Assembly: GCF_008831285.2 (NCBI RefSeq)
Contig: NW_022205125.1
Span: forward strand, 1-44,086
DNA length: 44,086 nucleotides
Direction of reading: 5' to 3'
Source: Nymphaea colorata
Taxonomy: Eukaryota > Streptophyta > Magnoliopsida > Nymphaeales > Nymphaeaceae
Below the pieces are notes generated by a model that worked only from the letters and a program-made list of their open reading frames with translations, was not told the origin of the DNA and did no database searches. The translations under genes were made by a program, and so were the position numbers. Positions 23,883 to 33,310 of this stretch are shown piece after piece; position 1 is the stretch's first letter; every line of letters begins with the position of its first letter.

Positions 23883-24605
23883 TGGAGCATATATGTCAAT
23901 CATGCTCAGCTTGTTACAACATCTCAGGAAATCGCCTATGGGAAGAGCTTTAGTGAGAATATCTGCTGCCTGATCTTCTGAGGAGACATGAATAGTGCTA
24001 ACAATTCCTCCTTGAACTAAGTCCCGAATATAGTGGCAATCCACTTCAATGTGTTTAGTCCGCTCATGGAAGACAGGATTGTTAGCGATATATGTAGCTG
24101 CCTTGTTGTCACAATACATCTTCATTGGGAGATTCACTGAGACATCCAACTCTACAAGTAGTGATCTAACCCACGACATTTCAGCCACAGTTTGAGCCAT
24201 AGCCCTATATTCTGACTCAGCACTAGAACGAGCCACAACATTCTGCTTCTTGCTCCTCCAGGAAATAAGATTACCGCCCACAAAGACACAAAACCCGGTA
24301 GTAGACTTCCTATCATCTACAGATCCAGCATAATCAGCATCACTATACGCCTCGATGTCAACACATTCTCCTTTCTTGAACCATAGCCCCTTTCCCGGGG
24401 CTGATTTCAAGTATCTTACAATCATTAGAGCTGCATCCCAGTGAACTTTTCGGGGTTTTTCCATGAATTGGCTCAACTTATTCACAGCAAAGCTAATGTC
24501 GGGACGAGTGACAGTCAAATATAACAGTTTCCCTATCAGAGATCTGTAAGATCTAGAGTCAAACGGCTCTGAGTCATCATCATGTATATGAATGCGAGGA
24601 TTCAT
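23877..24605 (-). CDS. Copia polyprotein C-terminus: end of reverse transcriptase and RNase H
   Basis: The 242-residue open frame continues the polyprotein after a frame break. It starts with the connection region (SYRSLIGKLLYLTVTRPDIS, residues about 18-37), followed by RNase H with AYSDADYAGSVDDRKSTTG (about 90-108), AESEYRAM (about 129-136) and the usual end KHIEVDCHYIRD, STIHVSSEDQAADILTKAL. Its ATG overlaps the stop of the upstream frame as ATGA. In related elements the two parts are one protein, so a single lost base before MNPRIH explains the split. The apparent start codon is therefore probably an accident rather than a real initiation site. Confidence 0.9.
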   Translation of the reverse strand: MNPRIHIHDDDSEPFDSRSYRSLIGKLLYLTVTRPDISFAVNKLSQFMEKPRKVHWDAALMIVRYLKSAPGKGLWFKKGECVDIEAYSDADYAGSVDDRKSTTGFCVFVGGNLISWRSKKQNVVARSSAESEYRAMAQTVAEMSWVRSLLVELDVSVNLPMKMYCDNKAATYIANNPVFHERTKHIEVDCHYIRDLVQGGIVSTIHVSSEDQAADILTKALPIGDFLRCCNKLSMIDIYAPA

Positions 24606-27600
24606 GGAAGTGTGGCAGGTTTAGCCCCCAATAGTCCTGTTTCCTGTAGAAGATCAAGAGCATATTTCCTTTGAGACACTACAACTCCTTTATTACTACG
24701 AGCCACCTCAATACCAAGAAAATAACGAAGTTGTCCAAGGTCTTTCGTAACAAAGTGTTGCTGTAAAAACTCCTTTGTTTGAGCTATCTCTTGATCATTT
24801 TCCCCTGTAAGAACAATATCATCCACGTAGACAATCAATATCACAAGTCCTGCTGAGCCTCGCTTGATAAACAATGAGTGATCAAGTTGGGATCGGCTAA
24901 ATCCACACTTAGATAACACTTCAGTAAGCTTTTGGAACCATGCACGGGGACTCTGTTTGAGTCCATAAATAGCCTTCTTTAACTTGCATACCTTGGAACA
25001 CTCCCCTTGTCGCTCAAAACCAGGTGGTTGCTGCATATAAACAATTTCAGAAAGGTCTCCATACAGAAAGGCATTTTTGACATCCAATTGAAAAAGAGGC
25101 CACTCTCGTTGGACAGCAAGAGAGATAATCAAGCGAATAGTGCCCAACCGGGCCACAGGCGAAAAGGTCTCAAAGAAGTCAACACCATAAGTCTGAATAT
25201 AACCTTTTGCGACAAGACGGGCCTTGAACCTTTCAACTGACCCATCAGAATGATACTTGATGGTGAATACCCATCGTGAGCCAACCACATCACAGCGTGT
25301 TGGGGGGTCTACCAAATCCCAAGTCTCCCGAGAAAGAAGAGCATCCATTTCCTCCTGCATAGCTTGTCGCCAACGTGGATCTAACAGGGCGTGATGGTGC
25401 GAGGACGGGATAACATGACTAGATAAAGCTTGATCAAACTGTACTAAGTGTGTACTCAGATGAGCAGTAGAGACAGAATTAGATATAGGATGTAAGGTAC
25501 ACTGTCGCTTGCCCTTGCGAATAGCAATAGGGAGATCTGCTGCAGAATAGTCATCACTTAAACCTGAGTCAGTCTTATCAGTAGAGCTTACCTCTTGAGA
25601 CGATGCTGGTGGACGGTTGAGAGAGGGACCTAGACGACGAGTGTAAACCAACGGAGGCTCAAGAAAACGTTCATGTGACCTAGGTTGAGATGATGGAAAT
25701 GACTCAAGTGACACTGGTGGAATAGGAAGAGGTATAGGTGCATGCATCTCAGATGAAGAGGGACTTGACGGAGGGAAATAAGGACGAGACTCAAAGAAGG
25801 TAACATCCGCACTGATAATGTCTTTCTTGGTCATGGGATCAAAGCATTTGTATCCCTTTTGATTAGCTGAATAGCTAATAAAGATACATTTGATAGCTTG
25901 GGCAGCCAGTTTGCTTTTGTTCGGGCCTAGGATATGTGCGAAGCAAGTGCATCCAAAAACTTTGGGAGGTAAATGAAATAATGAACGCCCTGGATATAGA
26001 ATTTGAATTGGAATACGGTCTTGAATGGAGGAAGAGGGTAATCTATTAATGAGGTAACACGCAGTAAGGATAGCATCACCCCAAAAATAGGCAGGCATGT
26101 GAGAATGTAACATGAGGGTACGAGCTACGTTTAGGAGTTGCCGATGTTTGCGTTCGGCTACACCATTCTGTTGGGACGTATGTGGACAAGTATATTGAGG
26201 TCGAATTCCATGGTCGGCATAAAACTGAAGTAGAATGGAAGACTTGAATTCAAGAGCATTATCAGTGCGAATATTTTTGACAATGAATCCAAACTGAGTT
26301 TTTATTTCCTTGATAAATTTTTGAAGAATACATATGACTTCAGATCTTTCCCTTAACAAGAAAACCCAACTGACTCTAGTAAAATCATCAACTAGAACAA
26401 GATAATATCGAAAACATGATCGAAAAGGAACCCGACTAGGACCCCATACATCCACATGAATGAGATCAAAAGGACTCTGACTCGATGGACTCTGACTCGA
26501 AGGAAAGTTGCTCCGTGTATGCTTGCCCAACTGGCAGGCATCACATAAGAAGGACTCTGATGCAGGAATGTCTGGAAACATGCGACGAAGTTTTGGTACG
26601 GACGGATGACCCAATCTGAGATGCCATTGGAAGGGAGAAGGCTTGGAAGGGACTGAAGATGCAGCAACATCAACTGGGATTGACAAAAAATAAAGGCCCT
26701 CACGCTCATGGCCGCCACCAATCATCTTCCCAGTTGGTAAGTCCTGAAAAGAACAAGAGTCAGATTCAAAAATGACTTTACATTGTAAGTCGATAGCTAG
26801 CTGCTTCACAGATATCAAATTAACAGGAAATTGAGGTGCATATAGCACATGTGTAATAGTGCCTAAATGTGGAAGATAAATATCACCACTACCCAAAACA
26901 GGGGACAACTTGCCATCAGCCAGCTTAACATACTGTGGTGTAGAAAATCTGACAAATGATGAAAAATTTTGTGGTTGATTACAACAATGTCTAGAAGCGC
27001 CCGAGTCTATCATCCATGTCATACCTGGATCAGCAGTAGGAGCACCAACAGAGAATGCTGAATCTACAACAGCAGCATTGGTAGATGTAGAGGCAGATGT
27101 AGAGCCAGACCTCTGAGCAAGAACACGATCATATTCATCCTTACTTAGGTTAAGAGAATATGACATAGATATAGAAGGATCAGTAGAAGACTCAACCATA
27201 GATATTGTTGCCTTTGAATGAGTTGCCTGGGATGAAGAAGGACCTCTGCTTGTGGTGATTCTACCTCCACCACGTCCAGAGGAAACATTAGACCTGAGGT
27301 GAGGATGTTTGTCCCAACAACGGTCCTCTAGATGACCAATTTTGCCACAATAAGAGCACTGAAATCTGCCACGTCCAGCACCACGGCCTGTACCACGCCC
27401 CCTAGTGCCTCCAAAAGAACTAGGGCCCCGTCCTCCTGATATCACAAGTGCAGAGACTGGTATGTCATGCGTAGTCTGAGAAAGAGTGGCTGCAAAGCGA
27501 CTCAGCCTATTATACGTGTCTGCTAAATCTGGAAGTTCACTACCTGTTAGAATTTGAGACTTTGCCACAGAGTATTCTGAAGATAGGCCAGATAAGAACT

Positions 27601-27883
27601 TTGCCACCATACCAGTCTCAACGTGTGATGCATAACAATGCTGGCAAGGTGGGCGAAGAGCCTTTAACCGTTCATATGCAGCAGTCAAAGTAGCAAAATA
27701 TTGAGATAGGTCCTGATCCCCTTGTCGAATGTTGCATAACTCCTCTTCTAGTTGTAGGATCTTGATTACATTAGTGGCATGCGAGTATGTCTTTCTCAAG
27801 AAAGACCACATATCCTTGGCCTTGGTATAATATGCAATAGTTGGGGCTATATGAGACTCCACACTATTCATAATCCAAGACAT
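24602..27883 (-). CDS. Copia gag-pol polyprotein: gag, protease, integrase, reverse transcriptase
   Basis: 1093 residues from the first Met of this frame. Domains in order: gag of the UBN2/retrotran_gag type (about 1-135); a Gly/Arg-rich stretch and CCHC zinc knuckle CSYCGKIGHLEDRC (176-189); protease with DSGAS (293-297); pre-integrase zinc region HLRLGH...CDAC (421-450); integrase core with Asp in DVWGP (478), Asp in RTDN (541) and Glu in NGVAERKH (577); reverse transcriptase from about 855, with FKARLVAKGY, QLDVKNAFL and the catalytic YVDD (1019-1022). The real N-terminus lies upstream in another frame (28109-27975). The product would serve reverse transcription and integration in a cytoplasmic virus-like particle. 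The frame ends with TGA overlapping the next ATG. Confidence 0.95.
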   Translation of the reverse strand: MSWIMNSVESHIAPTIAYYTKAKDMWSFLRKTYSHATNVIKILQLEEELCNIRQGDQDLSQYFATLTAAYERLKALRPPCQHCYASHVETGMVAKFLSGLSSEYSVAKSQILTGSELPDLADTYNRLSRFAATLSQTTHDIPVSALVISGGRGPSSFGGTRGRGTGRGAGRGRFQCSYCGKIGHLEDRCWDKHPHLRSNVSSGRGGGRITTSRGPSSSQATHSKATISMVESSTDPSISMSYSLNLSKDEYDRVLAQRSGSTSASTSTNAAVVDSAFSVGAPTADPGMTWMIDSGASRHCCNQPQNFSSFVRFSTPQYVKLADGKLSPVLGSGDIYLPHLGTITHVLYAPQFPVNLISVKQLAIDLQCKVIFESDSCSFQDLPTGKMIGGGHEREGLYFLSIPVDVAASSVPSKPSPFQWHLRLGHPSVPKLRRMFPDIPASESFLCDACQLGKHTRSNFPSSQSPSSQSPFDLIHVDVWGPSRVPFRSCFRYYLVLVDDFTRVSWVFLLRERSEVICILQKFIKEIKTQFGFIVKNIRTDNALEFKSSILLQFYADHGIRPQYTCPHTSQQNGVAERKHRQLLNVARTLMLHSHMPAYFWGDAILTACYLINRLPSSSIQDRIPIQILYPGRSLFHLPPKVFGCTCFAHILGPNKSKLAAQAIKCIFISYSANQKGYKCFDPMTKKDIISADVTFFESRPYFPPSSPSSSEMHAPIPLPIPPVSLESFPSSQPRSHERFLEPPLVYTRRLGPSLNRPPASSQEVSSTDKTDSGLSDDYSAADLPIAIRKGKRQCTLHPISNSVSTAHLSTHLVQFDQALSSHVIPSSHHHALLDPRWRQAMQEEMDALLSRETWDLVDPPTRCDVVGSRWVFTIKYHSDGSVERFKARLVAKGYIQTYGVDFFETFSPVARLGTIRLIISLAVQREWPLFQLDVKNAFLYGDLSEIVYMQQPPGFERQGECSKVCKLKKAIYGLKQSPRAWFQKLTEVLSKCGFSRSQLDHSLFIKRGSAGLVILIVYVDDIVLTGENDQEIAQTKEFLQQHFVTKDLGQLRYFLGIEVARSNKGVVVSQRKYALDLLQETGLLGAKPATLP

Positions 27884-28109
27884 AACAATATAATTATCTT
27901 CATCCCACGCAGCATATATTCCTTTTTTCTCAATAGGTTCATCCTCCTCAAGAATATATTTCTTCCTATGACCAGCCCACCGACATTATGAATACCCTAG
28001 ACCATATTTCATAATTTGAGCCATTAAATTTCATCGTGGTTCCATAAGAGAATGAATTCCCAGCCATCTTGTAGTCAGTAGACCCTTCAGATTTACTGTT
28101 TTCAGCCAT
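27884..28109 (-). pseudogene. N-terminal part of copia gag, separated by a frame break
   Basis: On the minus strand an ATG at 28109 opens MAENSKSEGSTDYK and continues through MKFNGSNYEIWSRVFIMSVG, the typical copia gag start (NYxxW motif). The frame then meets a stop near 27975. After a net indel the other frame resumes as HRKKYILEEDEPIEKKG and YAAWDEDNYIVMSW, joining the long polyprotein. One indel near 27975 accounts for this. Confidence 0.85.
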
Positions 28110-28790
28110 AGTAAATAAAGAAGACCAGATTGACGCAAACGTTTAAAGAAGGAGGGCTAGGAAATTACTGTTCAGATCTGATTTAGCCGATGACAAAAAC
28201 AAGAATGAACTCCCAACGACTGAAGACTGCTGCCACTTATAACAGCAGCTAGTTCTCATAAAACTTCCTGTCCACGTGTCAAAGAAATCCACGAAATCAA
28301 ACAAAAACTTGTACTAAGGATCAGCAACAGTCCTCACGCAGCCTTTCTTTACTGAATTTGTATCCACGATCTATAGAAAAAATCTGATCATATTCAAAAA
28401 CCTGAATTTATAAGCAGCACATAGACTCCACAAAGCATCCACAACACCTCACGCAGCTTGACTTTACCGAAACTGTATTTACGATCATCACAAACCACAG
28501 CGTCACACGTCACGCTGCATCCACAATAGTCTCTTCATACGACCAATATGAGGATTTGATCACGCCATCCACATAGGCGTGATCAGGTCCTCCTTCTCAC
28601 GGCACGCCCAACCCCTATTCCCTCACTGTCTCCTTATTGGGTGATAAGAGGGAATAAGGAGTAGCGGTGACAAGGGAGAGAACGAGAGAAAAAAAAAAAG
28701 GAACGAACTCACTTGGCTGTTCGTCGGAGAAGATGGTGATCGCCGGAGAAGGTCACCGGAAAGTGCACTCTGCCGTCGACGCCCACACCC
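28110..28790 (-). other. Untranslated leader of copia element
   Basis: This is 681 bp between the PBS and the gag start, without a long open frame. It contains a perfect 10-bp-arm hairpin at 28557-28585 and a purine-rich tract near 28670-28700. In LTR elements this interval usually carries packaging signals; that role here is inferred from position. Confidence 0.7.
28557..28585. other. Leader hairpin, 10-bp arms
   Basis: TGATCACGCC and GGCGTGATCA are perfect inverted repeats around a 9-nt loop (ATCCACATA). Each arm contains the palindrome TGATCA. It lies about 220 bases from the PBS in the element's leader. Confidence 0.75.
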
Positions 28791-28802
28791 GCTCTGATAC
28801 CA
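28791..28802 (-). promoter_or_regulatory. Primer binding site (initiator tRNA-Met type)
   Basis: On the minus strand TGGTATCAGAGC starts directly after the 5' LTR end. This is the standard 12-nt complement of the plant initiator tRNA-Met 3' end used by copia elements to prime minus-strand DNA synthesis. Confidence 0.95.
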
Positions 28803-28985
28803 TGTTACGAGAGAGAGAGAGAGGCAGCAAAAAGTTGTCTAGCATTACGTGACCCTAATCTCTATTAAGAGATTAGGGTTAGGGAAAATTACAAGAGAAG
28901 TCCACTAAAAGTAACAAAACATTTAAAGAGACCTTCCCTAACTTCCTAATATTTCAGAAAACCCCTTTTTTTTGTATCTTTAACA
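28803..28985 (-). repeat. 5' LTR of copia element
   Basis: 183 bp, with the same sequence as 23687-23869 by eye, including the hairpin (28852-28879). It is followed by the target duplication AATCT. Confidence 0.95.
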
Positions 28986-29038
28986 AATCTAATGGTTGAG
29001 CCGGCTATCAGCCTGATGATTCTGTTTTGATGAAACAA

Positions 29039-29168
29039 CCGGCCTTTCATTGCTTCCATGTTGCGTCAATTTGCATGAACTTGAACATGCTTTCAATACA
29101 TCATGAGTTCATGACACTCCTTGACTCATTCAATCTCTGTTTGACATGGTTGACGCTGCGTCCTTGAC
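29039..29168. repeat. Copy 2 of a 122-130-bp repeat shared with 1049-1170
   Basis: It is about 90% alike to 1049-1170 in the same orientation, from CCGGCC to GTCCTTGAC, with an 8-bp insertion (GTTCATGA-like) in this copy. The similarity stops exactly where recognisable gypsy gag sequence begins (29169). It could be paralogous intron sequence of the duplicated ASNSD1 gene or a common transposon fragment. Confidence 0.8.
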
Positions 29169-32100
29169 ATGGTTCAACACGGACGACCAGATAGGAGGAC
29201 CTTGATCTCAGCCATGGCGGCGCGTTTCGGACCTTCAGCTTATGTTGATTACAATCAGGAACTCTCCAAAATACGTCAGACGGGGTCGATTGAAGACTAC
29301 CAGGAGCGTTTCGAAGAACTTAGCAATATGGTTCGGGGATGGCCAATAGAAGCTTTGATTGGTACCTTTGTTGGGGGACTCAAAGAGGAAATTCATATTG
29401 AGGTGCAAGGCATGTGACCCCCTCAATTTGCATGACTGTTTTGCGATAGCCCATATGGTGGAGGAAAAGCAGCAGCGATATCAAAGCCTCGGGCGAGGGG
29501 CAGCTGGGGTTCGTCCTCACGGGGCAGCAACTACGAATTCGGAAATACAACCCGGCCGGAAGAACTTAACCAAACCAGCAAACCGGCCTATTATTCGTCG
29601 TCTGACCCCGGAACAAATAAGGGAAAAACGACATCAAAATATTTGCTTCCATTGTGATCAACCGTGGACATCGGGCCACGAATGTAGATGCTTTCATATG
29701 TACCTAGTCGAAGAAGAAGGGGAGGACGCCCCGACGGAGACTATTGGGGAACGGAGACAAGGTGAAGGAGAGTTTGCCCAGTCGCCCGAAATATCCCTCC
29801 ATGCCCTATCGGGACATGAAGTGCCTCAATTGATGCAAGTGGAGGGCCGACTCCGCGGTCGGAAGGTCAGTGTACTTGTGGATACAGGGTCCACGCATAA
29901 CTTCATCTGTGAGAAGTCCGCTAGAGCCCTGGGGTGTGAAATCAACCAGCAGTCGGCTTTTGATGTGGTCGTGGGAGATGGAAGCACCTTAAAATGTAAG
30001 GGGCGGTGCACCGACGAGAAATTGGAATTACAGGGCCATGGGTTTTTGGTACAGTTGTATACACTAGCAATGGTCGGGGCGGACCTCGTTTTGGGCATCC
30101 AATGGTTGAAAGGGCTGGGCTGGGCGAGGTCGTGTGGAACTTCGTTAACATGAGAATGCACCTTACGCAACCGGATGGGAAGCGCCTAACCCTGTCAGCT
30201 CCTCCAAGACAACTAGTTCAAGAGACCGCCACCTCCAAAATGTTGCAGGGAGCGGTTGCTTCGTACATGCTCCTCATGACCAGCGCGGAGGGGAAGGAGA
30301 GGTCAGAACCCACCCTCACCAGTGCACGACTACCGGCCCTGTTGGAAGAGTTTTCAGATGTGTTCAGTGTCCCTCATGGGTTGCCTCCTTCGCGCGCCTA
30401 TGACCACCATATAGAGCTACATCCCGGGGCAGATGCAGTGAAAAGGAGACCATACAAGTATAACCCGACCCAACGTGATACACTAACTCGATTGGTGCAA
30501 GAAATGTTAGAACAGGGAATTATCCAGCCTAGTCGCAGCCCGTTTGCGTCTCCTGCCCTCCTGGTGCGCAAGAAGGATGGAAACTGACGGTTTTGTGTAG
30601 ACTACCGTGCCTTGAATGCCCTAACAGTGAAGGATCGTCATCCTCTGCCCATCGTGGAAGATCTCCTTGATGAACTCAGGGGGGCAGCCCTATTTTCGAA
30701 GCTGGATCTTCGAGCAGGGTACCACCAGATACGGATCGTGCCACAAGATGTCCCTAAGACAGCATTCTTAACCCCAGATGGACATTATGAGTTTCGAGTG
30801 ATGCCGTTCAGCCTCACGAACGCTCCTGCGACGTTCCAGTCACCCATGAACGATATCTTCCAGCCATACCTGCATAGGTTCGTACTGGCCTTCTTTGATG
30901 ACATCCTTGTATTTAGTGCAGAGAAGAGGAGCATTTAAATCATCTGCAGGTGGTGCTCTCTACGTTGCGACAACACTCCCTTCACGCCAAACTCTCTAAG
31001 TGTTCATTCGGCATGAGTGAAGTCACGTATCTCGGCCACGTGATTGGCAACGGTAGCGTGAAGATGGAAGAGGCTAAGGTACTGGCAGTGCGTAATTGGG
31101 CCATTCCTCAGTTCGTTCGGGAACTACGCGGGTTCCTAGGATTGGCATGATACTATCATGAGTTCATGCACAACTTTGGAAGTATCGCAACGCCCTTGAC
31201 CTACCTCACAGAAAGGGATCGGTTTCGATGGACTGACCAGGCCAAGGTGGCATTCGACAAACTCAAGGAGGCTATCACCACAGCACCAGTTCTATGCATG
31301 GCCGATTTCAACGTGCAGTTTGAGGTGGAGACAGACGCATCTGACACAGGGGTGGGCGCAGTTTTGAGCAAAGACCGACATCCGATAGCATTTTTCAGTC
31401 GCGCCATGGGACCCACGTTCAGCAGCAAATTAGCCTACAAGCGCGAACCCATTGCTATGGTATTGGCGGTCCTTAGATGGCGACATTATTTGTTGGGTAC
31501 GAAATTTGTGGTGCTCACAGATCATCACAGCCTACGCTACTGCCTACAACAGAAAACATTGGTACCGGCAATGCAGCGTTGGGTCATGAAACTGCTCAGC
31601 TTTGATTTTGAGATTAGGCATCGCAGCGGGAAAGAAACCCAGTAGCAGACGGTCTCTCTCGATAGGTGCAGGAGGGGCACGGCTTCTGGACTCTATCAGC
31701 CATTCAGTGCAACATTTGGACAAACATTCAGCAGGCCCACCAGTCAGCAGCGTCAGTTCAAAGAATACAAACTGACCTTCTACAGAATCCGACGAGACGA
31801 TATGGTTACGAGTGGCGCCCTCCTTACCTCTACTTCCGTAGCCATGTATTTATCCTGCCCAAGACAAATCTGCCAGGTATTTTAATCTCACATTATCATG
31901 ACTCGAAGAGCGCGGGCCATGAAGGAGTGGAAGGGACTTATCGGCGTTTAAGGACGGCATTTTTCTGGTCGGGAATGAAGCGCGCCGTGCGGGATTATGT
32001 GCGACAATGTGATGTATGTCAATGCAATAAGTATGAGACCACGCGACCTGCTGGCTTCTTACAGCCACTTCCTCTTCCTGAGCAAATTTGGGAAGACATA

Positions 32101-33135
32101 TCCATGGACATCATATAGGGATAACCCCGCTCTCGGGGAAAATCTGTTATATTGGTGGTAGTAAATAGGCTCTCCAAATATGCCCACTTTATAGCGCTCT
32201 CACACCCCTTTTCAGCCAAAACAGTAGCGCAGACCTTTCAAGAGCACGTGGGGAAGCTTCACGGTATGCCACACTCCATTGTAAGTGACCGTGACTCGAT
32301 TTTCCTTAGTGCTTTTTGGCAGGAGTATTTCAAACTGCAGGGGACTCAACTTAAGATGAGTCCAACATATCACCCGCAAACGGATGGGCAGAGAGAGGTC
32401 GTAAACCGAAGTCTTGAGACTTATTTGAGATGCTTTGTGGGGGAGCGACCCAAAACCTGGGTCAACTATCTATCATGGGCAGAGTTCACTTACAATACCA
32501 GTTGGCATACATCCACGAACACCACCCCTTTTGAGGTAGTCTATGGGCGCCCTCCTCCGACTATTCGCCGATATCAATTGGGGACAGCACGCGATGAGCT
32601 GGTTGATACGGAGTTGAGGTGTCGCGATGTGATTCTTAAGGATCTTAAGGAACACCTGTCAGCAGCACGGAATCGCATGGTGATCCAGTACAACCGTCGC
32701 CATCGAGCACTTCAATTTCAAGAAGGGGATTGGGTTTTCCTAAGACAACCCCCCCAACGGTTGCTAGGTATGCGAGGGGCAGGCCAAAGTAAGTTGTTGT
32801 CAAGGTATGTTGGTCCTTATCAGATTTTAAAGAGGATCGGGAATCTCGCCTACGAATTACAGTTACCATTGGGCAGCACCATACACCCGGTCTTTCATGT
32901 TTCAAAACTCAAAGCGTGCCTCAAGCCACCGACAGAAAGTGAAGTTGTAGCCGCCCCCGCCTTGGCGATCGCCTTTGGCATCCAACCCCTACGTCTAGTA
33001 GGAGTACAACAACTCAAGGTGAATGGAAAATGGACGGTACAGTGGCTGATTGAGTGGCTCTCTGAGGAGGAGTTATCAGCGTCATGGGAAGATTCGGAGG
33101 ACATACAGAAGCGGTTTCCATCATTCACACCTTGA
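29169..33135 (+). pseudogene. Ty3/gypsy gag-pol, 5'-truncated and interrupted
   Basis: Order along the plus strand: gag end (SAMAARFGPSAYVDYNQEL, EDYQERFEELSN; 29169-29417); a CCHC-like stretch (CFHCDQPWTSGHEC) and protease VDTGSTHNFI (about 29880-29910); reverse transcriptase with [12 protein letters not shown] and FFDDILVFS (30580-30930); RNase H with TDASDTGVGAVLS and LTDHHSLRY (31166-31645); integrase zinc region (HHDSKS-like to CDVCQCNKYET; about 31890-32040) and core with VSDRDSIF and SPTYHPQTDGQREVVNR (32152 on); and a chromodomain-like end WLIEWLSEEELSASWED. Breaks include TGA at 30585-30587, a shift near 30930, TGA near 31148, a shift near 31640 and stops near 32118. The leading gag part and 5' LTR are missing. 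Integrase after RNase H gives the gypsy order. Confidence 0.93.
32152..33135 (+). CDS. Gypsy integrase core plus chromodomain-like C-terminus (longest intact segment)
   Basis: 327 open residues form the last part of the broken polyprotein. Residues 1-40 continue the integrase core after its first catalytic Asp (RLSKYAHFIAL). VSDRD (about 45-49) carries the second Asp and TDGQREVVNRSLE (about 76-88) the Glu region. FEVVYGRPPP follows at about 124-133. The C-terminal module has VGPYQILKRIGNLAYEL and HPVFHVSKLK (GPY/F type), then the chromodomain-like end from about 285 to 327. It cannot be expressed as part of the full protein because of upstream stops. Confidence 0.85.
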   Translation: MVVVNRLSKYAHFIALSHPFSAKTVAQTFQEHVGKLHGMPHSIVSDRDSIFLSAFWQEYFKLQGTQLKMSPTYHPQTDGQREVVNRSLETYLRCFVGERPKTWVNYLSWAEFTYNTSWHTSTNTTPFEVVYGRPPPTIRRYQLGTARDELVDTELRCRDVILKDLKEHLSAARNRMVIQYNRRHRALQFQEGDWVFLRQPPQRLLGMRGAGQSKLLSRYVGPYQILKRIGNLAYELQLPLGSTIHPVFHVSKLKACLKPPTESEVVAAPALAIAFGIQPLRLVGVQQLKVNGKWTVQWLIEWLSEEELSASWEDSEDIQKRFPSFTP

Positions 33136-33149
33136 GGACAAGGTGTTAT

Positions 33150-33310
33150 AAGGGGGGAGTAATTGTTACGATCCATATAGGGATCATGGGGAGCAATAGT
33201 AGTTTATTTCTACTAGGTCTTGTTATTTGATGTTTTCAGTATGGATCTGATTTCAGTATGAGTCGGTCCAGTCCGGACCCGTTATTAATGGTACTTAAGC
33301 TTGAGATTTA
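33150..33310 (+). repeat. Polypurine tract and partial 3' LTR of gypsy element
   Basis: The purine run AAGGGGGGAG (33150-33159) follows the polyprotein end and precedes TGTTACGATCC at 33164, a typical LTR start. The far LTR end is not recognisable; similarity to LTR-like composition fades near 33310. No matching 5' LTR exists in the window. Confidence 0.65.

Larger units (their letters stand above)
23682..28990 (-). mobile_element. Ty1/copia LTR retrotransposon, near full length
   Basis: The element spans 23687-28985 (5299 bp) and is flanked by the 5-bp direct repeat AATCT (23682-23686 and 28986-28990). Its two 183-bp LTRs read as identical, which implies a recent insertion. Read on the minus strand the order is 5' LTR, PBS matching initiator tRNA-Met, leader, gag, protease, integrase, reverse transcriptase, RNase H, polypurine tract, 3' LTR. 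That is the copia order, with integrase before reverse transcriptase. Two frame breaks (near 27975 and at 24602-24605) split the polyprotein, so this copy is probably not autonomous as it stands, although all domains are present. Confidence 0.95.

Noticed and set aside
25007-25240. Plus-strand open frames inside the copia and gypsy coding regions (and antisense ones at 29826-32219)
   Set aside because: They are shadows of the polyprotein frames on the other strand or frame.
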